Of a stretch of 64,000 nucleotides of DNA, positions 30,726 through 40,021 are shown in pieces. The notes under the pieces are model-generated. The model was not told the DNA's origin. It was given only the letters and a program-made list of their open reading frames with translations, and made no database searches. The position numbers and the translations under genes are program-made. Each line of letters starts with the position of its first letter. The first letter of the stretch is position 1. Source of the DNA: Alkalibacterium sp034520745 (GTDB lineage: Bacteria > Bacillota > Bacilli > Lactobacillales > Carnobacteriaceae_A); the NCBI GenBank assembly GCA_034520745.1, contig JAXHNF010000003.1:186001-250000 (forward strand). Direction: 5' to 3'.

Positions 30726-31360
30726 TTACGAAAACACTTAAGCCCGACTTTTCAAAAGGTCTGCTTCCCGTCATCCTCCAGCATTACACGACGAAAGATG
30801 TCCGGATGATGGGCTACATGAATGAAGAAGCTTTTGAGAAAACAAAACAGGAAGAAATCGTCTGGTTCTTTTCACGTTCGAAGGACCGGTTGTGGAAAAA
30901 AGGCGAATCAAGCGGCAACGTTCAGTATGTGAAAGACATGTACTTGGACTGTGACCAGGACGCTCTGCTGATCATGATCGATCCGGCTGGTCCGACCTGT
31001 CATACCGGATCCAAAAGCTGCTTTGATCTCGGTCCTTCTTTCACCTTAAAGGATATCGAAGCAACGATCCTTGACCGGGCTTCAACTGGCGAAGAGAAAT
31101 CCTACACAAATTATCTACTAAAAGAAGGCATCGACAAAATCGCCAAAAAATTCGGAGAAGAAGCTTTTGAAGTCGTGATCGGCGCCAAGAATAAAGATAA
31201 AAAAGAAGTGGCCAGTGAAACAGCTGATGTCCTCTATCACCTTGGAGTCCTGCTTCACGCGACCGGAGTTTCCATCACTGATGTCGAAGCTGTTCTCGCT
31301 TCAAGACACGAAAAACAGAACAATTTTAAAGGGGAACGTAAAGACGTTAACAACTGGTAA
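30718..31360 (+). pseudogene. hisIE: bifunctional phosphoribosyl-AMP cyclohydrolase / PR-ATP pyrophosphatase, one frameshift
   Basis: This protein carries steps two and three of the pathway. The HisI part has MMGYMNEEAF, FFSRSKDRLWKKGE, the metal-binding DCDQDALLI and the zinc cysteines in PTCHTGSKSCF. The HisE part starts around LKDIEATILDRA and holds KKFGEEAFEVVIGA and ETADVLYHLGVLL. The start ATG 30718 (MSNYENT) lies behind AAAGGAG; a one-base shift near 30738 joins it to LKPDFSKGLLPVIL. It is the last gene of the operon. Confidence 0.9.
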
Positions 31361-31386
31361 TAGGGTTTCTTCCTCATTCCTCTCAT

Positions 31387-31430
31387 AAAGTGAGCTGCGA
31401 CTTTTTCCATACAATGTCGCAGCTCTTTGT
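31387..31430 (+). terminator. terminator of the his operon
   Basis: GAGCTGCGAC / GTCGCAGCTC hairpin with a 14-base loop and a trailing T-rich stretch, 27 bases after the hisIE stop. Confidence 0.85.
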
Positions 31431-31509
31431 TGTAATTTATCCTTTGTTCTTATAATATAAATAAGTATCATCATTGATCCAGAATGCATAAATCAAAAGT
31501 AGGGATATC

Positions 31510-32410
31510 TTGAAAAGTCAAATCAAACGCGTTACGTATAGCAGAACAAGGAGCAAAAGTATCAATCGGAGTCTACGTCATTCTTGCACTCGCGAAAGTC
31601 GGGGTCGGTTTTTTTCTTCGGTCCTCCTCTTTATCAGCTGACGGCTTCAACAATCTGACAGATGTCATATCATCTATAACTGTCCTGATCGGTCTGAAAA
31701 CAGCACGCATACCGGCCGATGCCGACCATCCATACGGCCACTGGAAAGCAGAACCTATCGCCAGTCTGATCACATCCTTCATCATGCTGTTCGTCGGGTT
31801 CCAAGTATTTATAAGCAGTATGTCCCGTCTCTACAGAGGAGAGATACTAGCCCCTAACCGTTTAGCTGCAGTGATTGCTCTAGTCAGTGCTGTCTTACTG
31901 TTCATTTTGTACCGCTATAATCTCACACTCGCAAAAAAAGCAAAAAGTACAGGCTTGAAGGCAGTTGCACAGGATAATCTCGCTGACAGCCTGACGAGTC
32001 TGGCAACGTCCGCAGCCATTTTAGGCGCCTCGTTCGGCTGGATCTGGCTTGACACGATCATGGCTTCCATCGTGGCTCTGATCATTGTAAAAACCGGTGT
32101 AGATATATTCAGGGAAAGTACCTTTTCCTTATCTGACGGCTTCAAGGACAAGCACCTTAGCTTATATAAAAGCAAGATCCAGATGATTCCGGAAGTCAAG
32201 AACGTTGCTTCCATCAAGGCCCGTATGTACGGTGCCAATACGTATGTCGATGTCACGATACTCGTCGACAGTGACATGACCGTTCAGGAAAGTCATGACA
32301 TCACTGAAAGAATAGAAAAGCTGCTCTATGAGGAATTCGATGTGATGCACACGGATGTCCACGTCGAACCAGGCGACCTGATCGAACAGTTCAATCCGGA
32401 ACAAATGTAA
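31510..32410 (+). pseudogene. cation diffusion facilitator transporter, one frameshift
   Basis: A CDF-family divalent-metal (zinc/iron/manganese type) efflux protein of about 299 residues with six membrane segments and a cytoplasmic C-terminal domain. Metal-site features are SADGFNNLTDV in segment 2, the loop DADHPYGHWKAEP, and NLADSLTSLATSAAI in segment 5. The C-terminal dimer domain includes VDVTILVDSDMTVQESHDI and MHTDVHVEPGD. The start is taken as TTG 31510 behind AGGGAT (MKSQIK); one extra base near 31530 shifts it from the main frame (NALRIAEQGAKVSIG). Direction and spacing suggest its own transcription unit. Confidence 0.85.
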
Positions 32411-32449
32411 AAGGAAGGATTTCTGCTGGCAGAAATCCTTCCTTTTTTA
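32411..32449. terminator. bidirectional terminator
   Basis: AAGGAAGGATTTCTG / CAGAAATCCTTCCTT hairpin, T-run on the plus strand, between the converging CDF and metallophosphatase genes. Confidence 0.9.
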
Positions 32450-34007
32450 TTTAGAAGCTATCACTTTGAAATTATTATTAGTCTCAGCCCGTACCGGTGA
32501 AAATTCGGCAAAGTAATCGCCTATAAGCTCGGTCATGGGGATAGTCACCTCTCGAATGATTTTTGAGGCGTCAAACATTGCGTAATTGCCTCCCCCGACA
32601 GCCCGGTACTGGTTGATGACGATATCGAGCTCCATATCCAGCTCGATATCTTTACCTTTATACCTGAACTGCACAACACGTTCCCCTTCAGGACGAGCCA
32701 CGTCTATTGTGTAGTCGATCCCCTCATACATATCATAATTATACATCTGAGGTTTCGGATCCATGAATTCAGGATTGACACTCACTTCATTTTCAGCATT
32801 TAACGAAAAGTAAGTTGCTGACTGTTCGATCGCATCCTTCAGCTCTCTGCCTGTTACCTTAAGTACAGCAAGAGTATTGGGATAAACATAGTTGAGTACA
32901 ACATCTCTCATCGTCACCTCTGCTTCAAATCCTTTGACATTATTATTAAAAAGAGCTGTTCCGGAAATATCACAGTCTGCATAATACATCTGCACACGTT
33001 GAATGAATTCTACATAAGGATGTTCTTCCCGTCTGGCTTTTTCCACATCGTGAATCTGCATATTGCCCTCTACGCGTCCTATGGGCTGGTCCAGCCATTC
33101 CTCAACTTCTTCGTTCAGCCACTTGAATCTGTGCGCCAAATCTTCGTCAACGGTTTCTTCCTGGACGGAAAGCAGTTCAGGTTTCAAGCTTTGGATCGTT
33201 ACAATATCATTATTTCTCTCTAATTCTATAACGACTTTCCCTACGTACTCACCCTTGCTTCCCGGCATGATAACAGCTGTACCGTTAACGACTTCAGCGA
33301 TCAGACGGTGCTGATGACCGGAAAGCAGCACATCGATACCCTCTACCTCAGTCAAGATGGCATATCCCTCGTTCTCTCCTGTCTGTAATTCTGTTTCCTC
33401 ACCGGTTTTGAGATCTTTTTCAAAGCCGCCATGATAACTGACGATAACGATGTCTGCTTGATCTCTTAAGACAGGGACATACTTTTTGGCTGTTTCCACA
33501 GCTGACAGGAAGGTCAGTCCTTCGTAGTTTTCCGGATGTTCCCAGTTAGGGATGTACTGAGTCGTCAATCCCAAAACAGCGACCCTGACACCTTCACGTT
33601 CAAATATTTTATACGCTTCACCGAACGCACAGTTACCCATCGCTGTTCAGTATGTTGGCACATAAATAAGGATACCCAGCTGAAGATACTGCAGATTTGA
33701 GATAACTCAAACCATAGTTGAATTCATGGTTGCCGATGACGCCAGCATCAAAACCGAGCTGATTGACGGCCTCCATCAAGTACTGGGCAGATTGTTTATG
33801 TTTAGCTAAGTAATGGGTAAAGGGCGAACCTTGTATGATATCTCCGTTTTCAATAGAAAGACTGGGCCCTTGCAGCAGAGCGCGTTCTCTTTTTAATAAC
33901 GAAGCTACCTTAAGCAGCCCATATTCCGTTTCATGCCGGCGGGACTGATAGTCCGTCGGATACAGGTAGCCATGAATATCACTTGTTTCAAATATAGTTA
34001 ATTTCAT
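32447..34007 (-). pseudogene. bifunctional metallophosphatase / 5'-nucleotidase, one frameshift
   Basis: About 520 residues, a calcineurin-like phosphoesterase domain followed by a 5'-nucleotidase C-terminal domain. Metal sites are TSDIHGYLYP at the start, GNHEFNYG, and LLSGHQHRLIAE. The C-terminal domain includes NVKGFEAEVTMRDVVLNYVY and LKVTGRELKDAIEQSA. No signal peptide is seen, so it is probably cytoplasmic, like YunD and related enzymes. The start at 34007 (MKLTIFETSDIHG) follows AGAGGATC. A one-base shift near 33640 splits it (…LCANILN / GNCAFGEAYKI…). Confidence 0.87.
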
Positions 34008-34042
34008 CAAATGATCCTCTCTGTGTGTTGATTTCCATTCAG

Positions 34043-34951
34043 TCAATTAGGGTATTTTGACATCACTTCGAGCAGCAGACGGGGATCATCTGTCATTATA
34101 CCGTCAGCACCCAATTCTATCAGTTCTCTCATTGTTTTTTCCTCGTTGATCGTCCAGTAATACACATGCATGCCCCGGTTACTTGCCCCGCGGATCAGTT
34201 TCCAGTCCGCCAGATTAAACCCCTCTTGCTCAGTCGGCAACTGGAAGGCGGATGCTTTCGGTCTGTATAATGCATTTAGAAAAGCTTTATGCATCATGAC
34301 GAATTGTCTTGTTTCTTCCTCTCCCGCACCTATAGCTACTTCGCCGCCTGAAACATTCTGAAATCTGAGGTTGATATCATGGTCAAAACTAACGATCAGG
34401 ACATTTTCTTCCATGTCATAGTCTTGGATCTTGTTCCACATCTCATCGATCAAAGCCCCATACATTGAAGGTTTGTTCGAGTCCTTAAGTTCAATCATGT
34501 GTTTTTTATCGCCGAACGCCGCAAATACTTCTTCAACTGTAGGAATTTGTACCCCTGCCCCTCTGAATGTGAATGCGCCATCTGCATCCTGGAAATGATA
34601 ACCTGCATCCAATTCTTTTATTTCGTCAAGGGTCATTTCGTTCACTTTACCGGAACCATTTGTTGTGCGGTCTACGGTATCATCATGAATCACGACAAGA
34701 TGACCGTCGGCAGTGATATGGATGTCATATTCCAGCACATCCACTCCTAGGCCTGCTGCATTTGTGAAAGCCGTTAAGGTGTTTTCAGGAGCAAGTGCTC
34801 TGCCCCCGCGGTGGGCGATAACTAACGGATCTTCTTTTTCTTCGAAATAAGCATGTTCGGATTTTGAAGACAATGGAAAGAGAAAAATCAGAAACCAGAG
34901 CATAAACACGCTGCCGAAAATGACACCTAATATCTTTAACATTTTTTTCAT
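34043..34951 (-). CDS. membrane-anchored glycerophosphodiester phosphodiesterase
   Basis: A 302-residue GDPD that splits glycerophosphodiesters into glycerol-3-phosphate and an alcohol. An N-terminal membrane anchor (ILGVIFGSVFMLWFLIFLF) is followed by the GDPD domain, with catalytic motif VIAHRGGRALAPENT, the metal ligands in LEYDIHITADGH, and HDDTVDRTTNG. IELKDSNK and GADGIMTDDPRL close the barrel. The start ATG 34951 follows AAAGGAGG. It is upstream of the metallophosphatase gene, so the two are probably co-transcribed and may serve phosphate salvage. Confidence 0.92.
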   Translation of the reverse strand: MKKMLKILGVIFGSVFMLWFLIFLFPLSSKSEHAYFEEKEDPLVIAHRGGRALAPENTLTAFTNAAGLGVDVLEYDIHITADGHLVVIHDDTVDRTTNGSGKVNEMTLDEIKELDAGYHFQDADGAFTFRGAGVQIPTVEEVFAAFGDKKHMIELKDSNKPSMYGALIDEMWNKIQDYDMEENVLIVSFDHDINLRFQNVSGGEVAIGAGEEETRQFVMMHKAFLNALYRPKASAFQLPTEQEGFNLADWKLIRGASNRGMHVYYWTINEEKTMRELIELGADGIMTDDPRLLLEVMSKYPN

Positions 34952-34980
34952 TATATTACGCCTCCTTTGTCAGCTGACAG

Positions 34981-35997
34981 TTAACCAATGATAAATAAAA
35001 CAACGACATAAGACACCAGGACGACTAAAGTCGACAGGATAAAACCGTGAACGAACGGCTTGAATCCTGTCTTTAAGAAAATGGCCATATTTGTTTTGAG
35101 TCCGATCGCAGCCAGGGCCACGACCATTAGAAACCGGCTGACAGTTTTCATTATCGCTGAAACATCCGGACTTATAAAACCGATCGAATGAAGGAGAGCC
35201 ATCAGAACGAATATGACAATGAACCAGGGAATCAGTCCCGAGAGTGACACCTTTGATTTTCTTAGATCCGGTCGATTTCGTTTCTTTTTATAATAAATGG
35301 CAGAGAAGATCAGAACAGTTGGGATGATGGCCAGCGTCCGTGTCAGTTTCACCATCGTAGCTACTTCTCCGGCTGCTTCAGAAAAAGCAAAGCTGGCAGC
35401 GACGACACTTGACGTATCATTGATCGATGTCCCGGCCCAGTAGCCGAAAAACGTATCTCCAAGCAGCAGCAGTCGTCCAATGATCGGGTATAAAATAATC
35501 ATCAGTACGTCGAACAGAAACGTCGATGATATGGCATAGGAGACATCCGCATCTTCAGCTTCGATGACCGGGGCCATGGCAGCAATAGCCGAACCACCGC
35601 AGATGGCAGTCCCGGCCGCGATCATATTACTCAGTTTCCAGTTCAAGCTGAACAGTTTCCCTAATACATAACCTCCTCCAAATGCAGTCAGAAGCGTGAA
35701 CACCAGCACCAGCAGCGTCCGGCTACCCACTTCCAGTATGATGGAAAAATTGAGTGAAGCCCCCAGAAGGATGATGGCTCCTTTCAGGATCTTTTTGGAA
35801 GAATACTGCACGCCTTCCTGCAGCAGTTTTTCATCATAATAGATCGAACGAACAACGATCCCCAAAAACATGGCGATCACCGTCGCTCCGATATAATGCC
35901 CTGGCAGCAGGTTTTCTATGTAGGTGGCTATTAATGCTATAAGAACCGATAAGCCTATGCCCGGCAACTTTTCAAAACGTTTCAGCACATTTTTCAT
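34981..35997 (-). CDS. YeiH-family putative sulfate exporter (UPF0324)
   Basis: A 338-residue membrane protein with about ten segments, of the YeiH family. Recognisable features are LPGHYIGATVIAMFLGIVV, GTAICGGSAIAAMAPVI and WAGTSINDTSSVVAASFAFS. Members have been linked to export of sulfate, sulfite or related anions, but transport is not proven for most. The start ATG 35997 lies behind GAAAGGATG. It is preceded by the terminator of tspO and followed after 29 bases by the GDPD gene. Confidence 0.87.
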   Translation of the reverse strand: MKNVLKRFEKLPGIGLSVLIALIATYIENLLPGHYIGATVIAMFLGIVVRSIYYDEKLLQEGVQYSSKKILKGAIILLGASLNFSIILEVGSRTLLVLVFTLLTAFGGGYVLGKLFSLNWKLSNMIAAGTAICGGSAIAAMAPVIEAEDADVSYAISSTFLFDVLMIILYPIIGRLLLLGDTFFGYWAGTSINDTSSVVAASFAFSEAAGEVATMVKLTRTLAIIPTVLIFSAIYYKKKRNRPDLRKSKVSLSGLIPWFIVIFVLMALLHSIGFISPDVSAIMKTVSRFLMVVALAAIGLKTNMAIFLKTGFKPFVHGFILSTLVVLVSYVVVLFIIG

Positions 35998-36069
35998 CCT
36001 TTCACTTCATTTCTTGCATCATTATACCATTTTTTTGTAAATTCTTAAGCGAAACCTGAAAACATGTAA

Positions 36070-36108
36070 AAACTTCGCCTGAAGTTCAGCTGAACTTCAG
36101 GCGAAGCC
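36070..36108 (-). terminator. terminator of the uvsE-tspO unit
   Basis: A perfect palindrome, GCTTCGCCTGAAGTTC / GAACTTCAGGCGAAGC, followed by TTTTTAC on the minus strand. Confidence 0.85.
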
Positions 36109-36120
36109 TCTATGAACTAT

Positions 36121-36846
36121 TCAGTTTTTTAATCGTTTGATACCTGTATATGCCGATACAAGGATGTGAAAGAATATTCCAGCCCCGCATACAGCGGTCA
36201 GCCAGAAAAACTCATAATCGGCTTCGATGATGATCCCGGTGTAAGCCCAGGCAAAAACCAGAGGATACAGCCAGTCCAGATGAAGAAGTGAAACGAAGAC
36301 TGCAATACCTGTGCCGATGATAAGCAGGGTCAGCGTCCATTGGTATTCATTGAATCCGAGCACTTCTTCTATTCCCATCTCTTTGACCCATTCGACTATA
36401 TTAACAATTGTCGCTACCGTCACCCAGCCAAAGTAAATGGAAAAAGGCAGCCGGTCGAACCAGTTCGTAGAAACCCGGGTGATTTTTTTATAGATAAAGA
36501 ACAGGGTCACGAGTAATGCAATAATTACTATAACCGAGGTTAAATACCACTCCCGGGTAAACGCAATGATCCATAACGCATTTAAAATAAAATTGGCAAT
36601 GACCCAGTACCGGACACTCTTATAAACCCGGTCCCGTTCATAATCAATGAAAAATAACCGGACGATCCAGATGAATAAAAAGAGATAAATAACACCCCAA
36701 ATGGAAAATACATAGCCTGCGGGCTGAATGAGCGCCGGATTCTGATCGGCTATCATTCCCACATCTGTAGAAGTGATATAGTTTACTACCAGCATAAGTA
36801 CATAAGTGATACCGTAAATGATTCCTAACTGTTTTTTTTCTGTCAT
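36121..36846 (-). CDS. TspO/MBR-family tryptophan-rich protein
   Basis: A 241-residue membrane protein with about seven hydrophobic segments, rich in Trp and Tyr. GYVFSIWGVIYLFLFIW and FSIYFGWVTVATIVN match TspO/MBR-related proteins, which bind tetrapyrroles or act in light, oxygen and stress signalling. It is longer than the classic five-helix TspO (about 160), so it belongs to the extended YkoC/TspO-like branch; ligand binding is not proven. It starts 27 bases after uvsE, with which it shares a transcript. Confidence 0.78.
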   Translation of the reverse strand: MTEKKQLGIIYGITYVLMLVVNYITSTDVGMIADQNPALIQPAGYVFSIWGVIYLFLFIWIVRLFFIDYERDRVYKSVRYWVIANFILNALWIIAFTREWYLTSVIVIIALLVTLFFIYKKITRVSTNWFDRLPFSIYFGWVTVATIVNIVEWVKEMGIEEVLGFNEYQWTLTLLIIGTGIAVFVSLLHLDWLYPLVFAWAYTGIIIEADYEFFWLTAVCGAGIFFHILVSAYTGIKRLKN

Positions 36847-36873
36847 TGTCTAAGCCCCTCCCAAGTGTATCGA

Positions 36874-38133
36874 TCAAAATTCGAAATACAGTGAATAGAG
36901 TAAATAGTCTACTTCGTATTTCTCTGCTAATTTATACAGATAGCCTTTAGCTTTTTTCAGAGTTTTTTCATCCTCGGGTAACTTTGATTTATATCCCCGG
37001 TACTTCTCCTTTTCTTTTTCTGTTACTTTATTTTTCACATAACCCCATACATGATCGAGACTGTTTACTGCCGTTTTCATCTCGACCTCCTGACTGAGAG
37101 CTGCCTCTATCAACCGGTAGAAAGGTATGACCGGATAAGCCTCTTTGTCTTTAAGCAATTGTCTTATACTGTCGTAAATAGCTGGAGAGCGTTCCAGTAC
37201 AGCGTACTTGTAGCGCGCCCATTCTTTCTCCAGATCCTTGATTTCCGGACTGGATGTTGTTGCCAGCTGACATTTCTTTGCCGACAGATTTTTATCCTTG
37301 ACCTCCAGCATGATATCCACATCGCAGGGTTCAACATCTTCATAAAACGCCATAAATTCATCGATAAGGATAGACTGGGAGTGAGAACCTTCTTTTCCAT
37401 AGATCTGCTGCTGTGAATAATGCACCTTTGTCCGGCCATCTTTCTCTTTCCATGTACTTTTCGCTCGTTTGATCCAATAAGAATCCAGCTGCGTATCATC
37501 CGCGCTGTTGAGTCTGTTGTGCAGGTTGTCATAGACTACAGGCGCGCCTGTTCTTTCACTGATCCCCAGCACATCTTCGATCGTATATGACCGGTCATCA
37601 TTTTCAATGATCAGTCTGTCCTTGATTCTGTTCTCCAGTTGCTCATACACGCTGACAAATTTGTCAATGGCACTTGACTTGTCTCCGTATACTCCGCCAA
37701 CGTGCAGGATGATCTTACTTTCAGCACTTACATGAAGTGCATCCAAAAAAAGGGTATGATAGATCAGGTCATCGATCGCCCTTTCGACAACGTCCTTTCT
37801 TGGAGAATTAAGGACTGTATACTGGCCCGGATGCATCGAAACACGGATGCCGTAACGGTTAATTTTCTCACCGATCTGATCAAACAGGTCTTTATACACC
37901 GCTGTCCAGTCTATATCATTAACAGTAAAATCCGATCCGAATGGTATGATGTCTGAACTGATCCGGAAAAGCCTGATGCCTTCCTGGTGATTGTATTCAA
38001 TCATCTTGTCCAGGACTATCAGGTTATGTTCAATCAGGCTTTTCAGCTTTTCTTCAGTCGCATTTTTCTTGCGGCAGGTTTTATAATTGGCGTCTGGAAC
38101 ACCTTTTGTTATACATGCATAGCCTATACTCAT
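36874..38133 (-). CDS. uvsE: UV damage repair endonuclease UvsE
   Basis: A 419-residue UVDE-type endonuclease that nicks DNA 5' to UV photoproducts, a light-damage repair route independent of UvrABC. The TIM barrel is readable: MSIGYACITKGVPDANYKT at the start, YNHQEGIRLFRISSDIIPFG, VSMHPGQYTVLNSP, IILHVGGVYGDKSSAID, LIIENDDRSYTIEDVL, VYDNLHNRLNS, and DIMLEVKDKNLSAKK. These supply the His, Glu and Asp metal ligands. A C-terminal extension of about 100 residues follows the barrel. The start is ATG 38133 behind GAGGGG. It is transcribed with the TspO-like gene. Confidence 0.93.
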   Translation of the reverse strand: MSIGYACITKGVPDANYKTCRKKNATEEKLKSLIEHNLIVLDKMIEYNHQEGIRLFRISSDIIPFGSDFTVNDIDWTAVYKDLFDQIGEKINRYGIRVSMHPGQYTVLNSPRKDVVERAIDDLIYHTLFLDALHVSAESKIILHVGGVYGDKSSAIDKFVSVYEQLENRIKDRLIIENDDRSYTIEDVLGISERTGAPVVYDNLHNRLNSADDTQLDSYWIKRAKSTWKEKDGRTKVHYSQQQIYGKEGSHSQSILIDEFMAFYEDVEPCDVDIMLEVKDKNLSAKKCQLATTSSPEIKDLEKEWARYKYAVLERSPAIYDSIRQLLKDKEAYPVIPFYRLIEAALSQEVEMKTAVNSLDHVWGYVKNKVTEKEKEKYRGYKSKLPEDEKTLKKAKGYLYKLAEKYEVDYLLYSLYFEF

Positions 38134-38291
38134 AATTGACCCCTCACATGAAAAGTATTCTTATTAATTTAAGTTTACCATTATGCACCTTTGCAGACGA
38201 ATAATTTGTACTGGCTGTTCGAGGCATATTATTCAGGGTTATATACACACTCTGATATAATTAAGATATCAACTACTAAGGAGGGTTAACG

Positions 38292-38438
38292 ATGTTGTGG
38301 ACAATCATCGGATTACTGATTCTATTATGGGTGCTGGGACTGTTATTTGAAATCGGCGGCGGAATCATTCATGTTCTTCTAGTCATTGCACTCATTGTCT
38401 TCATCTGGAACATGATTTCAGGAAGAAAAAAAATGTGA
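38292..38438 (+). CDS. lmo0937-family small membrane protein
   Basis: A 48-residue protein starting MLWTIIGLLILLWVLGLLFE with one long hydrophobic hairpin (GGGIIHVLLVIALIVFIWNM) and a basic end GRKKM. This matches the lmo0937 family of small stress-linked membrane proteins. A strong AAGGAGGG site precedes the ATG, a TATAAT box lies at 38256-38261, and a terminator follows. Confidence 0.82.
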   Translation: MLWTIIGLLILLWVLGLLFEIGGGIIHVLLVIALIVFIWNMISGRKKM

Positions 38439-38462
38439 CGTAGTCAGTCTTAATCAATAACG

Positions 38463-38500
38463 AGTGTTCCAGGATGAAATCATTCTGGAACACTTTTTTT
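38463..38500. terminator. terminator after the lmo0937-family gene
   Basis: GTGTTCCAG-ATGA / CATT-CTGGAACAC followed by T8 on the plus strand. Confidence 0.85.
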
Positions 38501-38551
38501 CTATACCTCTTCTGTCTGAAATGGTAAACTGTAGGAAGAAGGAGGAGAAAT

Positions 38552-39556
38552 ATGCACTGTAAAAATTGTTCAATACATAAAGCCGAGTTATCTTTCAAAG
38601 TACCTGAACATCTGAAAAGCATCATGGATCAGAAATTTCTTCACCATAAACTTGCTTATTCCTGGGATGAAAATGTCTTGCATACATCCGAAAGCGCCAG
38701 CAATGACCTGGTGGATTTCTTAAGAGAAATGAATCTCTCATCCGGCGTTACATTCCGTCCGCCACACCAGGAATGGCTGCCATTGGATGACTACGATACG
38801 TACCGGGAAACCTCGTGGCTGGACACACTGATCAAAGCCAGCAATATAAAGATGTACTTTCAGCCGATCATCACTCAAACGGGACTGATTTACGGCTATG
38901 AACTTCTCGCGCGTTTCTTTGATCTGAACGATATGATCATCTATCCTGATAAAGTATTCCCGGCTGCGAAAATCAGAGGCCGGACATTCGTACTGGACCG
39001 TTTATGCCGTCTCCAGGCTGTTAAACAGGTCAAGAACCTCCATGACAAACAGAAGGCTTTCATCAACTTTATACCTACAGCTATATATCAGCCCGAATAC
39101 TGTCTGAGAACAACCACTACCCTGGCAAAAAGTCTAAACATAGACAGTGAACGGTTCGTGTTTGAAGTCGTGGAAACTGAAAAGATCGAAGATGTCGAAC
39201 ATTTAAAATCCATCCTCCACTATTATCAGGAAAATGGATTCAATTATGCGCTGGATGATGTGGGATCAGGTTTTAACACACTTGACTTGCTGGGTGAACT
39301 GCAGCCGCCTTACGTAAAGCTGGATATGGCCTTTGCTCAAGGAGTCAGTCATTCGCCAGAAAAACAGCACATTGCCGGTTCGTTTTTAAATAAAGCAAAG
39401 AGCTACGGTGCGATGTGTCTGGCAGAAGGCATCGAAGATATTGCTGATTTTCACTGGCTGAAAGACAGAGGCTATGATTTGTTCCAGGGCTATCTGTTTG
39501 GCAAGCCGCTACCGGATCCACTGAAGCAAAAAGTAATCGATCTTGACCAGTTTTAG
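38552..39556 (+). CDS. EAL-domain cyclic-di-GMP phosphodiesterase
   Basis: A 334-residue soluble protein. The first 95 residues hold a short Cys motif (CKNCSIH) and no known sensor; the EAL domain follows. Catalytic signatures are YGYELLARF (ELLxR in place of EALxR), INFIPTAIY, FEVVETEKIED, YALDDVGSGFNTL with the DD pair, PYVKLDM, and CLAEGIEDIAD, then the FQGYLFGKP end. Metal-binding residues look intact, so degradation of cyclic-di-GMP is likely. The start ATG 38552 lies behind AAGGAGGAG. The gene is monocistronic, flanked by terminators. Confidence 0.9.
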   Translation: MHCKNCSIHKAELSFKVPEHLKSIMDQKFLHHKLAYSWDENVLHTSESASNDLVDFLREMNLSSGVTFRPPHQEWLPLDDYDTYRETSWLDTLIKASNIKMYFQPIITQTGLIYGYELLARFFDLNDMIIYPDKVFPAAKIRGRTFVLDRLCRLQAVKQVKNLHDKQKAFINFIPTAIYQPEYCLRTTTTLAKSLNIDSERFVFEVVETEKIEDVEHLKSILHYYQENGFNYALDDVGSGFNTLDLLGELQPPYVKLDMAFAQGVSHSPEKQHIAGSFLNKAKSYGAMCLAEGIEDIADFHWLKDRGYDLFQGYLFGKPLPDPLKQKVIDLDQF

Positions 39557-39570
39557 ACCATTTAATAACA

Positions 39571-39607
39571 GAAAAAATGAGCCTCTCTTTATGAGGGCTC
39601 ATTTTTC
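39571..39607. terminator. bidirectional terminator
   Basis: AAAAATGAGCC / GGCTCATTTTT hairpin between the converging EAL and DUF1294 genes. Confidence 0.85.
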
Positions 39608-39617
39608 TAGTTATACT

Positions 39618-39914
39618 TCATATTAAAGACTGGATCAGAAAAACACTGACAACCACCGTCAGAATCGCTGCGACAGGCAGACTGTACTTGAACAAGGAGT
39701 GACGGGTCTTATGTCTGAAATGTTTCATCCCCAGCCAACCACCGATTCCCCCCATAGAAAATGACGTCAGGAGGAGCGCTCTTTCTGATATGCGGTACTT
39801 CCGCTTAATGGCACGCTGCTTGTCAATGTAAAACAAGATAAAAGTAAAGAGATTCATTCCGCCAATCAAAACCAGGAATATACTGCTGAACATTGTCGAT
39901 TCGTTAAACATCAT
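39618..39914 (-). CDS. DUF1294-family membrane protein
   Basis: A 98-residue protein with three hydrophobic stretches. The conserved DUF1294 pattern is seen in LFTFILFYIDKQRAIKRKYRI, SERALLLTSFSMGGIGGWLGM and KHFRHKTRHSLFKYSLPV. The ATG at 39914 is chosen because GGAG sits just before it; the frame opens with a TTG at 39923. Function unknown. Confidence 0.83.
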   Translation of the reverse strand: MMFNESTMFSSIFLVLIGGMNLFTFILFYIDKQRAIKRKYRISERALLLTSFSMGGIGGWLGMKHFRHKTRHSLFKYSLPVAAILTVVVSVFLIQSLI

Positions 39915-39951
39915 TGTCTCCAATCCAATAAATATAGTCTCTAATTAGCAG

Positions 39952-39989
39952 AAAAAGCGAAAACAGAGCTTTTTCTGCTTTCGCTTTTT
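39952..39989 (-). terminator. terminator of the vanY-capA unit or shared
   Basis: AAAAAGCGAAA-CAG / CTG-TTTCGCTTTTT arms with a small loop; either strand could use it, between capA and DUF1294 (which is transcribed away from it). Confidence 0.7.
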
Positions 39990-40021
39990 AATTATACAAT
40001 CAAGCTGCATGTATGAAATCT

